This document shows, one piece after another, positions 35,126 through 42,331 of a DNA stretch of 64,000 nt. The notes under the pieces are model-generated. The model ran no database searches. It was given only the letters and a program-made list of their open reading frames with translations, and was not told the DNA's origin. The translations under genes were made by a program, and so were the position numbers. The stretch comes from Oceanotoga teriensis. Lineage in GTDB: Bacteria; Thermotogota; Thermotogae; Petrotogales; Petrotogaceae. The first letter of the stretch is position 1, and each line of letters starts with the position of its first letter. The stretch is taken from positions 62,001 through 126,000 of the forward strand of contig NZ_QGGI01000005.1 in NCBI RefSeq assembly GCF_003148465.1. The letters run 5' to 3'.

Positions 35126-36574
35126 ATGATTTTTTATGAACTTTATTTACGTTCTTTCTATGATTCAAATGGCGATGGAATTGGTGATTTTAAAGGACTT
35201 GAAAAAAAATTAGATTATTTACAAAATATTGGAATCGATTCCATATGGCTTTTACCAATAATGAAATCTCCGGCATTTCATGGTTATACAATTACTGATT
35301 TTTATAAAACCAATTCTTTATATGGAAATATTGATGAATTAAAACAATTATTAAATGAAGCACATAAAAGAAATATAAAAATTGTTTTAGATCTGCCAAT
35401 AAACCATGTCTCTGTATCATCTGAATGGTTTCAAAAAGCTTTAAATGATGAAAAGCCGTATAAAAATTGGTTTATATGGTCAAATAATAAAACGAATACT
35501 GATGAAAGACGACATTGGGGAAATGATAAAATATGGCATAAAATAAATGATAAATATTTTTATGGGTTATTTGGACCTGGTTCGCCCGATTTAAACTTTG
35601 AAAACAAAGAACTCTGGGATGAAATAAAAAAAATATTTAAACATTGGTTAAATATCGGATTTGATGGGTTTAGATTAGATGCAGCTAAGCATATATTTGA
35701 TTATGATAAAAAAAATATGAAATTCAAATATCAACATGATAAAAATATAAAATTTTGGATTGAAATGTTAGAATACATAAAAAGTATAAAAAAAGATGCC
35801 ATAATAATAAGTGAAGTTTGGGATGAAAAAGAAATAGTAAAAAAATACGATGGAATATTCGAAATAGGATTTAATTTTCCACTTTCATATATCATTAAAG
35901 ATTCCATAAAATTAAATGATGCAGAAAAATTTGTCAAAGATTTAAAAGAAGTAATGCCTGCATATTTCAAAAAAAAGCCCATAAAAACTAAATCGGGAAA
36001 TTTTTTAACAAATCACGATATGACAAGGCTCAGAAGTGAGTTAAAATCTATAAAAAAATCAAATTTTGCTTTAAATATACTTTTAACTCTACCCGGAATA
36101 CCTTTCATATATTATGGCGAAGAATTATCTATGAAAGGTAAACTTAAAAATGTTAACTTCACAGAAGATGGTGAAGAACCAATTCAATGGTCAGAAATTG
36201 GTTTTGGACCAGGTCAAACAGAATGGAAAGGCTATAAATTCAACACACCTTACAGTAAAATTTCTGTCGAAGAACAGCATAAAAATCCTAAATCCACTTT
36301 AAATAGGGTCAAAAAACTTATTAAGTTTAGAAAAGAAAATAGTTGGATAGAAAATTCAAAAATTAATATTTTAGAAAATGATAAAAATATGGTAAAATTA
36401 AGTATCAATAATGAAATAAACTCAATTATTATTCATTATAACTTTAAATCTTCAAAAACAAAAATTAATATAAATGAAGATAAAATTTTATATTATTCTG
36501 ATAATGTTAAATGCACAGAAAATAAAACTGAGATCCCTGGATATTCTATTTTGATAACAAAGGGGGATCTATAA
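35126..36574 (+). CDS. Alpha-amylase family glycoside hydrolase (GH13)
   Basis: The 482-residue protein lacks a signal peptide, so it should act on oligosaccharides inside the cell. GH13 regions are clear: DSIWLLPIMKSP, DLPINHVS (region I), GFDGFRLDAAKH with the nucleophile Asp near 185 (region II), IISEVWDE with the acid/base Glu near 229 (region III), and FLTNHDMTR with the third Asp near 297 (region IV). The tail (about 400-482) is a short beta domain. Related to alpha-glucosidases and cyclomaltodextrinases; the precise substrate is not evident. It is followed 15 bases later by a lytic transglycosylase gene. Confidence 0.88.
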   Translation: MIFYELYLRSFYDSNGDGIGDFKGLEKKLDYLQNIGIDSIWLLPIMKSPAFHGYTITDFYKTNSLYGNIDELKQLLNEAHKRNIKIVLDLPINHVSVSSEWFQKALNDEKPYKNWFIWSNNKTNTDERRHWGNDKIWHKINDKYFYGLFGPGSPDLNFENKELWDEIKKIFKHWLNIGFDGFRLDAAKHIFDYDKKNMKFKYQHDKNIKFWIEMLEYIKSIKKDAIIISEVWDEKEIVKKYDGIFEIGFNFPLSYIIKDSIKLNDAEKFVKDLKEVMPAYFKKKPIKTKSGNFLTNHDMTRLRSELKSIKKSNFALNILLTLPGIPFIYYGEELSMKGKLKNVNFTEDGEEPIQWSEIGFGPGQTEWKGYKFNTPYSKISVEEQHKNPKSTLNRVKKLIKFRKENSWIENSKINILENDKNMVKLSINNEINSIIIHYNFKSSKTKININEDKILYYSDNVKCTENKTEIPGYSILITKGDL

Positions 36575-36589
36575 TAATGAGGTGATAAA

Positions 36590-37195
36590 GTGAAAAAAAC
36601 TTTATTAATATTAATAGCTGTATCACTCATAACTACCTTGACATTCAGTCAAAGTCTATTCAGTTATACTAACTCTGAAGATACAAAACAAGATTTAAAA
36701 TTTAAAACATTTTTAACAGACTATGTATCAAGTCAATATAAAATAGCAAGTGGAAAAGATTTAGCTCCAGAAAGATTATATGATATTATAGATGGTATAA
36801 TGAATGCCTCAAAAACCTTTGAAATATCTCCACTTCTAATAGCGGCTATAATAGACACAGAAACAAATTTCAGAAATATAATAGGTAGTTATGGAGAAGT
36901 TGGTTATATGCAATTAAGACCTACAACAGCAAAATATGTCATAGACATGTATCCAGAAATATTTAAGAATGCAGGATATGATGATTTTACAGTAGATTGG
37001 ATACAAAAAAGATTGTTAATAGACCCACAATACAATATATTAGTAGGTACAGCCTATTTAAAACATTTAATGAATAATCATGAAGAAGATATTTATAAAG
37101 CTGTAGGTTGGTATAATGGTGGAGGAAATGAGTATTACGCAAAAAAAGTAATATATAAAATAGCAGAAATATCTGTATCATATCCAACAATTTAA
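36590..37195 (+). CDS. Secreted lytic transglycosylase (SLT-like)
   Basis: This enzyme would cleave the MurNAc-GlcNAc bond of peptidoglycan. The start is GTG with GAGGTGAT just upstream. A signal peptide (MKKTLLILIAVSLITTLTFSQ) is followed by an SLT domain: the catalytic Glu is in AAIIDTETNFRN near residue 91, then GEVGYMQLRPTTA, and WYNGGGNEYYAKKV at the end. The 201 residues are compact, without LysM domains. Confidence 0.88.
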   Translation: MKKTLLILIAVSLITTLTFSQSLFSYTNSEDTKQDLKFKTFLTDYVSSQYKIASGKDLAPERLYDIIDGIMNASKTFEISPLLIAAIIDTETNFRNIIGSYGEVGYMQLRPTTAKYVIDMYPEIFKNAGYDDFTVDWIQKRLLIDPQYNILVGTAYLKHLMNNHEEDIYKAVGWYNGGGNEYYAKKVIYKIAEISVSYPTI

Positions 37196-37200
37196 ATTAA

Positions 37201-37233
37201 AACATCAGCATGACAAATGCTGATGTTTTTTTA
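37201..37233 (+). terminator. Terminator after the lytic transglycosylase gene
   Basis: AACATCAGCAT and ATGCTGATGTT form an 11-bp stem with a 5-base loop, followed by seven T residues and an A. Confidence 0.92.
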
Positions 37234-37244
37234 TAATAAAAATT

Positions 37245-37272
37245 TTGATCTTTTTATTTTTTATGTTATAAT
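37245..37272 (+). promoter_or_regulatory. Promoter of the nucleotide-sugar operon
   Basis: TTGATC (37245-37250), 16 bases, TATAAT (37267-37272). The start of transcription should fall inside or just after the palindrome at 37271-37285. Confidence 0.8.
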
Positions 37273-37285
37273 TCACTTAGTGAAT
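37271..37285. promoter_or_regulatory. Candidate operator palindrome
   Basis: ATTCACT-T-AGTGAAT is a perfect 7-bp inverted repeat beginning in the last two bases of the -10 box, where repressor binding would block the promoter. The first gene downstream encodes a winged-helix regulator, so autoregulation is the simplest reading. Confidence 0.65.
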
Positions 37286-37306
37286 GAATGATTTAGGAGT
37301 GATAAA

Positions 37307-37963
37307 ATGTTTGATACAGAAGAGTACATGTTTTTTAATCCCTCACCCAATTATCGTGAGATGATGATATTAAAAATCATTTCAAAAAATTCTGATACTT
37401 CTCAAGAATCTCTTGCAAAAAAAGTTGGAATAGTTCCTTCTATGGTAAATCGTTATTTAAAAGATTTTGAGGATAAAGACTTAATTATAAAATCTGGAGA
37501 AAACAGAAGAAGGATGTCATATCAATTAACTAAAAATGGACAAAAAAGACTACAATTTTTGATGGTTTCTTATATAAACGAAGTTTCAAAACTTTATACC
37601 GATACAAGAGATTCTTTTGAAGAACTCATAAAAGCTTTAAAAAAACATAATCTAAAAAATATATTTCTTTATGGTGCTGGTGTTGTAGGAACTATAGTAT
37701 TAAAAGTCTTAAATATAGAAGATATAAATGTTCTTGGATTTATAGATGACTCTATATCAAAACAAGGAGATAAAATTCATGGTATAGATATATTAAATCC
37801 AAAAGAAGTTGACCAATTTGATTATGATGCTATAATAATAGCTTCATTTAGGCATTCTGAAGAAATAAAAGAAAATGCTCTAAAAGAAAAGCTTAAAAAT
37901 TTATTCATTTTTAAAATAGATGAAAATGGAAATGTGTCTTTAAATGAGGAGGAAATAATATGA
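37307..37963 (+). CDS. Winged-helix regulator fused to a Rossmann-type nucleotide-sugar sensing domain
   Basis: Residues about 18-85 form a MarR-like winged helix (SQESLAKKVGIVPSMVNRYLKDFEDKDLI ... YQLTKNGQKRL). Residues about 115-200 form a CoA/NAD-binding-like domain starting IFLYGAGVVGTIVLKVL and continuing VLGFIDDSISKQGDKIHGI, as in PglD- or nucleoside-diphosphate-sugar-type proteins. This suggests a regulator that senses a sugar nucleotide or dinucleotide. It is the first gene of a sugar-nucleotide operon; its TGA overlaps the aminotransferase ATG. Start ATG with AGGAGTGAT upstream. Confidence 0.82.
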   Translation: MFDTEEYMFFNPSPNYREMMILKIISKNSDTSQESLAKKVGIVPSMVNRYLKDFEDKDLIIKSGENRRRMSYQLTKNGQKRLQFLMVSYINEVSKLYTDTRDSFEELIKALKKHNLKNIFLYGAGVVGTIVLKVLNIEDINVLGFIDDSISKQGDKIHGIDILNPKEVDQFDYDAIIIASFRHSEEIKENALKEKLKNLFIFKIDENGNVSLNEEEII

Positions 37964-39108
37964 ATATACCATTATTCGATTTAACAAGACAATATCAAGA
38001 CATAAAAAAAGACGTATTAGAATCTTTAGATAATATATTTTCATCAGGAAAAGTTATTCTTGGTGAAAATGTTAAAAAGCTCGAATCAGATCTTTCAAAA
38101 AAAATTGAATCTAAGTATGCCTGTGGTGTCGCAAATGGTTCAGATGCATTATTAATTGCTTTACATGCTTTAGACATAAAAAATGGAGATTATGTAATAA
38201 CTACTCCTTTCACTTTTTTTGCTACAGCAAGTTCTATAACAAGAAACAATGCAACACCAATATTTGTAGATGTAGAAGAAAAATATTATAATATTGATTT
38301 AGAAAAAGTTGAAACAATATTAAAAACACATCCAGAAAAAGAAAAAATAAAAGCAATAATTCCAGTACATTTATTTGGAAAAACTCTTGATATGGAAAAA
38401 TTAAAATACTTAAAAAATAAATATAATATAAAAATAATAGAAGATTGTGCACAATCAATAGGTTCCATATGGAAATCAAAAGATGGAAATAAAATTTATT
38501 CTGGTACTGTTGGAGATTTTGGTACAACTTCATTCTTTCCAACCAAAAATCTTGGTGGATATGGAGATGGTGGAATGATATTCACACAAGAAGAAAACTT
38601 ACAAAAAAGGGTTAAAAAACTCAGAGTCCATGGAGCTGCAAAAAAATATTTTCATGATGAAATAGGTTATAATTCAAGATTAGATGAAGTTCAAGCTGCA
38701 ATACTAAATATAAAATTGAATATGTTAGATGAATTTACAGAAAAAAGAATAGAAAAAGCCAAAAGATATGATCAACTATTTAAAGATTTAAACTTAACCG
38801 ATAAAATAATATATCCAGATTATATTAATGATAAAACTCATGTATACCATCAATATGTAATAACCTTAAAAAAAGGAAATAGAAATGAACTTGCACAATA
38901 TCTAAGTAAAAATGGGATTGGAAACTCTAAATATTACCCAGAATGTCTTCACAGACAAAAATGCTTTGAATATTTGGGATATAAAACAGGTGATTTTCCA
39001 ATAGCTGAAAAAGCTACAGAAAATACAATTGCCATACCTATATTTCCAGAATTAACTGATGAAGAACAAGAATATATAGTAAATAAAATAAAAGAATTTT
39101 ATAATTAA
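37960..39108 (+). CDS. DegT/DnrJ/EryC1/StrS-family sugar aminotransferase (WbpE-like)
   Basis: A PLP enzyme that transaminates 3-keto or 4-keto nucleotide sugars. The 382 residues begin MNIPLFDLTRQYQDIK, with the PLP-binding segment VANGSDALLIALHAL, IIEDCAQSIGS, and the Schiff-base lysine in SFFPTKNLGGYGDGGMI near residue 196. It sits immediately before a UDP-sugar 6-dehydrogenase and an NAD-dependent sugar oxidoreductase, which points to the WbpE-type reaction (3-keto to 3-amino on UDP-GlcNAcA). Substrate is inferred from the cluster. Confidence 0.9.
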   Translation: MNIPLFDLTRQYQDIKKDVLESLDNIFSSGKVILGENVKKLESDLSKKIESKYACGVANGSDALLIALHALDIKNGDYVITTPFTFFATASSITRNNATPIFVDVEEKYYNIDLEKVETILKTHPEKEKIKAIIPVHLFGKTLDMEKLKYLKNKYNIKIIEDCAQSIGSIWKSKDGNKIYSGTVGDFGTTSFFPTKNLGGYGDGGMIFTQEENLQKRVKKLRVHGAAKKYFHDEIGYNSRLDEVQAAILNIKLNMLDEFTEKRIEKAKRYDQLFKDLNLTDKIIYPDYINDKTHVYHQYVITLKKGNRNELAQYLSKNGIGNSKYYPECLHRQKCFEYLGYKTGDFPIAEKATENTIAIPIFPELTDEEQEYIVNKIKEFYN

Positions 39109-39119
39109 GGGGGATAAAT

Positions 39120-40430
39120 ATGAATTTATTAGAAAAAATATCAAATAAAACGGCAAAAATAGGTGTAATTGGGCTTGGTTATGTTGGGTTACCACTTGCA
39201 GTAGAAAAAGCTAAAGCAGGATATGAAGTATTGGGTTTTGATATACAAGAAGATAAAGTAGAAAAAGTGAATGATGGAATAAATTATATAGGTGATGTTG
39301 TAAATGAAGAATTAGAAGAAATTGTAAAAAACAAAAAATTATCTGCAACATCTGATTATGACAGAATAAAAGAATGCGATGCAGTTATGATATGTGTTCC
39401 AACTCCTTTAGATAAATTCAAACAACCAGATTTAACTTATGTTGAAATGTCCACAAAAGAAGTCTCAAAAAGATTACACAAAGAAATGTTGATAGTTCTT
39501 GAAAGTACTACTTATCCTGGAACAACAGAAGAAGTAATGCTTCCTCTTTTAGAAAGAGATGATTTAAAAGTTGGTATAGATTTTTATCTCGCATTTTCTC
39601 CTGAAAGAGTAGATCCAGGAAATATAAGTTATAAAACAAAGAATACTCCAAAAGTAGTTGGTGGAGTAACCTCAAAATGTACAGAACATGCAAAAGTTTT
39701 ATATGAGAATGTTCTCGATGCAAATGTATTTACAGTATCTTCACCAAAAGAAGCAGAAATGTCTAAAATATTAGAAAATAGTTTTAGAATTGTAAATATA
39801 GCTTTCATAAACGAAATGGCTATAGTTGCAAAAAAAATGGGAATAAACATCTGGGAAGTTATAGATGCAGCTGCTACAAAACCATTTGGTTTCATGCCAT
39901 TTTATCCTGGACCTGGTGTTGGGGGACATTGTATACCAATAGATCCATTCTATTTAACATATAAAGCAAGAGCATATGATTATCATACAAGATTGATAGA
40001 ACTTGCAGGAGAAATAAATGATTTTATGCCAGAATATGTTGTTGAAAGATTAATGGATGAGATGAATAAACAAAAAAAATGTTTAAATGGTGCAAAAGTA
40101 TTAATCGTTGGTGTTGCATACAAAAATGATATAGATGATTTAAGAGAATCTCCCGCATTAAAAGTAATAGAAAATCTTGAAAACAAATATGCCGATATAA
40201 AAGTAACAGATCCATATATAGATACTTTTATGTTGAAAGGTAAAGAATATAAAACTGTAAAATTAACAAAAGAATTGATTGAAACTTCTGATGCTGTAAT
40301 AATAACAACAGGACACAAACATAATGTGGACTATGATTTAATACTACAAAATTCAAAAATAATATTTGATACAAAAAATGTTTTAAAAGATAAAAGAGAA
40401 AAATACTCTGAAAAAATAATATTATTATAA
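39120..40430 (+). CDS. UDP-sugar 6-dehydrogenase (WbpA/WecC-like)
   Basis: The enzyme oxidises UDP-N-acetylhexosamine C6 to the uronic acid with two NAD+. The N-terminal Rossmann motif is IGVIGLGYVGLPLAVEKAKAGYEVLGFD, the catalytic cysteine is in PGVGGHCIPIDPFYL near residue 271, and the C-terminal UDP-binding domain has GVAYKNDIDDLRESPAL. The 436 residues are complete. The neighbours favour UDP-GlcNAc as substrate over UDP-Glc. AGGGGG ribosome site upstream. Confidence 0.92.
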   Translation: MNLLEKISNKTAKIGVIGLGYVGLPLAVEKAKAGYEVLGFDIQEDKVEKVNDGINYIGDVVNEELEEIVKNKKLSATSDYDRIKECDAVMICVPTPLDKFKQPDLTYVEMSTKEVSKRLHKEMLIVLESTTYPGTTEEVMLPLLERDDLKVGIDFYLAFSPERVDPGNISYKTKNTPKVVGGVTSKCTEHAKVLYENVLDANVFTVSSPKEAEMSKILENSFRIVNIAFINEMAIVAKKMGINIWEVIDAAATKPFGFMPFYPGPGVGGHCIPIDPFYLTYKARAYDYHTRLIELAGEINDFMPEYVVERLMDEMNKQKKCLNGAKVLIVGVAYKNDIDDLRESPALKVIENLENKYADIKVTDPYIDTFMLKGKEYKTVKLTKELIETSDAVIITTGHKHNVDYDLILQNSKIIFDTKNVLKDKREKYSEKIILL

Positions 40431-40447
40431 AAGCAGAGGTGTATAGA

Positions 40448-41521
40448 ATGTTAAATCATGCTTTAATAGGTTGTGGAAGAATAGCTCAAAAAAAACATAC
40501 AGAAGCAATAATAAAAAACAAAGACAAAATTAAAACAATAGCTGTATGTGATATAGTTAAAGAAAATGCTGAAAAAGTAAGAAATATATTGAATGAAAAT
40601 GGAATAAAGGATATAAAAATCTATACAGATTATAAAGAGATGATTCAAAATGAAAATTTAAATGCTGTAAGTATAGCTACTGAATCTGGAAAACATCATG
40701 AAATAAGCATGTATGCTATGAAAAATGATATAAATGTTCTCGTTGAAAAACCAATGGCTTTATCAATAAAAGATATGGATGAAATGATAGAATTATCAGA
40801 AAAAAAGAATTTAAAACTTGAAATTTGTTTTCAAAATAGATTTAATCCTCCAATACAAGAATTAAGAAAAAAATTAACAAATGATGATTTTGGTAAATTA
40901 TTTCATTCACAGGCCTCTATAAGATGGAATAGAAACAAGAATTACTATGATCAAGCAAATTGGAGAGGTACTTGGGAAATGGATGGCGGTACTCTTATGA
41001 ATCAATGTACCCATAACATAGATTTATTGATATGGAATAGTTTATCTGAAGTTGAAGAAGTTTACGGAAAAACAGTGAATTATAACCATGATTATATAGA
41101 TGCTGAAGATTTTGGAACTGCAATAATAAAATTTAAAAATGGAATGATCGGAATAATAGAAGGAACAGCAAATGTATATCCAAAAAATCTTGAAGAAACC
41201 CTATCTATATTTGGTGAAAAAGGAACAGTTGTAATAGGTGGTCTTGCTGTAAATAAAATAGAAACTTGGAACTTTGAAAACGAAAATGAACACCCATTTC
41301 AAAAACTTCCAGATCCAGATACTGTGTATGGCTTTGGACATATACCACTTTATCAAGATTTTTATGAATCAATAATTCAAGATAAAAAACCTTTGATAGA
41401 TGGAAAAGAAGGAAAAAAAGCTGTAGAAGTAGTACTTGCCATATATAAATCTTGTAAAGAAAACAAACCTATAAAATTTCCATTTGAATTCTCAACATTA
41501 GAAATGAAAAATTGTTTATAA
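40448..41521 (+). CDS. Gfo/Idh/MocA-family oxidoreductase (WbpB-like)
   Basis: An NAD-dependent sugar oxidoreductase of 357 residues. It starts MLNHALIGCGRIAQKKHTEAI with the dinucleotide loop, then VLVEKPMALSIKDMDEMI with the catalytic Lys-Pro, and a C-terminal alpha/beta domain including GGTLMNQCTHNIDLLIW with the active-site His. WbpB oxidises C3 of UDP-GlcNAcA. The ATG 40448 is chosen because GAGGTG lies 6 bases upstream; an earlier GTG at 40439 falls inside that site. This is the last gene of the operon; a terminator follows. Confidence 0.9.
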   Translation: MLNHALIGCGRIAQKKHTEAIIKNKDKIKTIAVCDIVKENAEKVRNILNENGIKDIKIYTDYKEMIQNENLNAVSIATESGKHHEISMYAMKNDINVLVEKPMALSIKDMDEMIELSEKKNLKLEICFQNRFNPPIQELRKKLTNDDFGKLFHSQASIRWNRNKNYYDQANWRGTWEMDGGTLMNQCTHNIDLLIWNSLSEVEEVYGKTVNYNHDYIDAEDFGTAIIKFKNGMIGIIEGTANVYPKNLEETLSIFGEKGTVVIGGLAVNKIETWNFENENEHPFQKLPDPDTVYGFGHIPLYQDFYESIIQDKKPLIDGKEGKKAVEVVLAIYKSCKENKPIKFPFEFSTLEMKNCL

Positions 41522-41530
41522 AATTAAATT

Positions 41531-41562
41531 AAGCAGCCAAAAAATAATTGGCTGCTTTTAAA
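41531..41562 (+). terminator. Terminator of the nucleotide-sugar operon
   Basis: AAGCAGCC and GGCTGCTT form an 8-bp stem around an 11-base A-rich loop, followed by a short T-run and further A/T. Confidence 0.82.
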
Positions 41563-41581
41563 TTTTAAAATACATAATTAA

Positions 41582-41597
41582 TCTAACAATAATTAGA
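41582..41597. promoter_or_regulatory. Inverted repeat TCTAA-N6-TTAGA, distal copy
   Basis: TCTAACAATAATTAGA lies 191 bases before the XRE regulator ATG and matches the arms and spacing of the copy at 41688-41703. Confidence 0.6.
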
Positions 41598-41687
41598 CTA
41601 TAAAAATACTATTTATAATAAAATAATCCCGCTTATTTATATTATATAACAAAAATTATACAAAAGCAACTTAAGAAGTGGTTAAAG

Positions 41688-41703
41688 TCTAATTAAAATT
41701 AGA
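41688..41703. promoter_or_regulatory. Inverted repeat TCTAA-N6-TTAGA, promoter-proximal copy
   Basis: TCTAATTAAAATTAGA abuts the -35 box of the regulator promoter. Together with the identical arms 106 bases upstream it is a good candidate binding site for the XRE regulator, allowing looping. Confidence 0.65.
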
Positions 41704-41731
41704 TTGACTTATAATCAATCTCCAATATAAT
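41704..41731 (+). promoter_or_regulatory. Promoter of the XRE regulator gene
   Basis: TTGACT (41704-41709), 16 bases, TATAAT (41726-41731), 41 bases before the ATG. Confidence 0.82.
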
Positions 41732-41772
41732 ATTACCATAGTGATATAAAAATACTATATTGGAGAAATAAA

Positions 41773-42303
41773 ATGTCAAATATAAAAATTGGTGAAAAGT
41801 TAAGATTCTTTAGAGAAAAATGTGGATATTCTATGCAAGAACTCGCTGATGAAGTATTAATATCTAAAATGTCCATATATTATTATGAAAAAAACATGAA
41901 AATCCCAGGTGCCGATATTTTATTTCGAATATGCCAAAAATTAAATATCACCCCAAATGACCTTTTTTATAATAAAGAAAATATCATATTAGAAGAACAG
42001 CTCAAAGAATACAATGAAAAAATATTTAGTTTAAAAATCCAAATAACAGATGATTCTAACTATCCTATTCTAAAGAAAGATGAAATAGCTTTAATAAAAA
42101 AAGATGAAAAAATAACAAATAAAGTTCTATTCTTAATAGAAGATTCAAATAAAAATCTAATCATACGCTACATGATAAAAACAGAAAATACTATACAATT
42201 AATACCTCAAAATTTAAACTATTCTATAATAGAATATGATGAAAAAAATCATAAAATTATTGGAAAAGTCATAGGAAAAATTACATACTTCGATCAAAAA
42301 TAA
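41773..42303 (+). CDS. XRE-family regulator with degenerate S24 (LexA/CI-like) C-terminal domain
   Basis: The N-terminal helix-turn-helix (about 5-65) reads KIGEKLRFFREKCGYSMQELADEVLISKMSIYYYEKN. A short linker precedes a C-terminal S24-like fold (about 92-176) with TDDSNYPILKKDEIALIKKDE, which keeps the D-S-x-x-P serine motif, and LIPQNLNYS at the end. Where LexA/CI have the catalytic Lys, this protein reads NLIIRYMI, an Arg, so self-cleavage is doubtful and ligand or dimer control is likelier. It stands alone with its own promoter, a candidate operator pair and a terminator. TTGGAG is the ribosome site. Confidence 0.85.
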   Translation: MSNIKIGEKLRFFREKCGYSMQELADEVLISKMSIYYYEKNMKIPGADILFRICQKLNITPNDLFYNKENIILEEQLKEYNEKIFSLKIQITDDSNYPILKKDEIALIKKDEKITNKVLFLIEDSNKNLIIRYMIKTENTIQLIPQNLNYSIIEYDEKNHKIIGKVIGKITYFDQK

Positions 42304-42331
42304 AAATCCGGAAAATTAATTTTCCGGATTT
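42304..42331. terminator. Bidirectional terminator, XRE gene and WD40-like gene
   Basis: AAATCCGGAAAA and TTTTCCGGATTT form a 12-bp stem around TTAA; T-rich stretches lie on both sides. It overlaps the last codons of the minus-strand gene. Confidence 0.85.

Noticed and set aside
39508-40318. Several minus-strand frames under the UDP-sugar dehydrogenase
   Set aside because: Antisense to conserved catalytic segments; composition is that of reverse-read AT-rich coding DNA.
41720-41765. Inverted repeat CTCCAATATA ... TATATTGGAG that could hide the XRE ribosome site in an RNA hairpin
   Set aside because: The left arm overlaps the promoter -10 box (41726-41731), so it should not be transcribed from that start; it might still be a DNA site, but the riboregulator reading is not supported.
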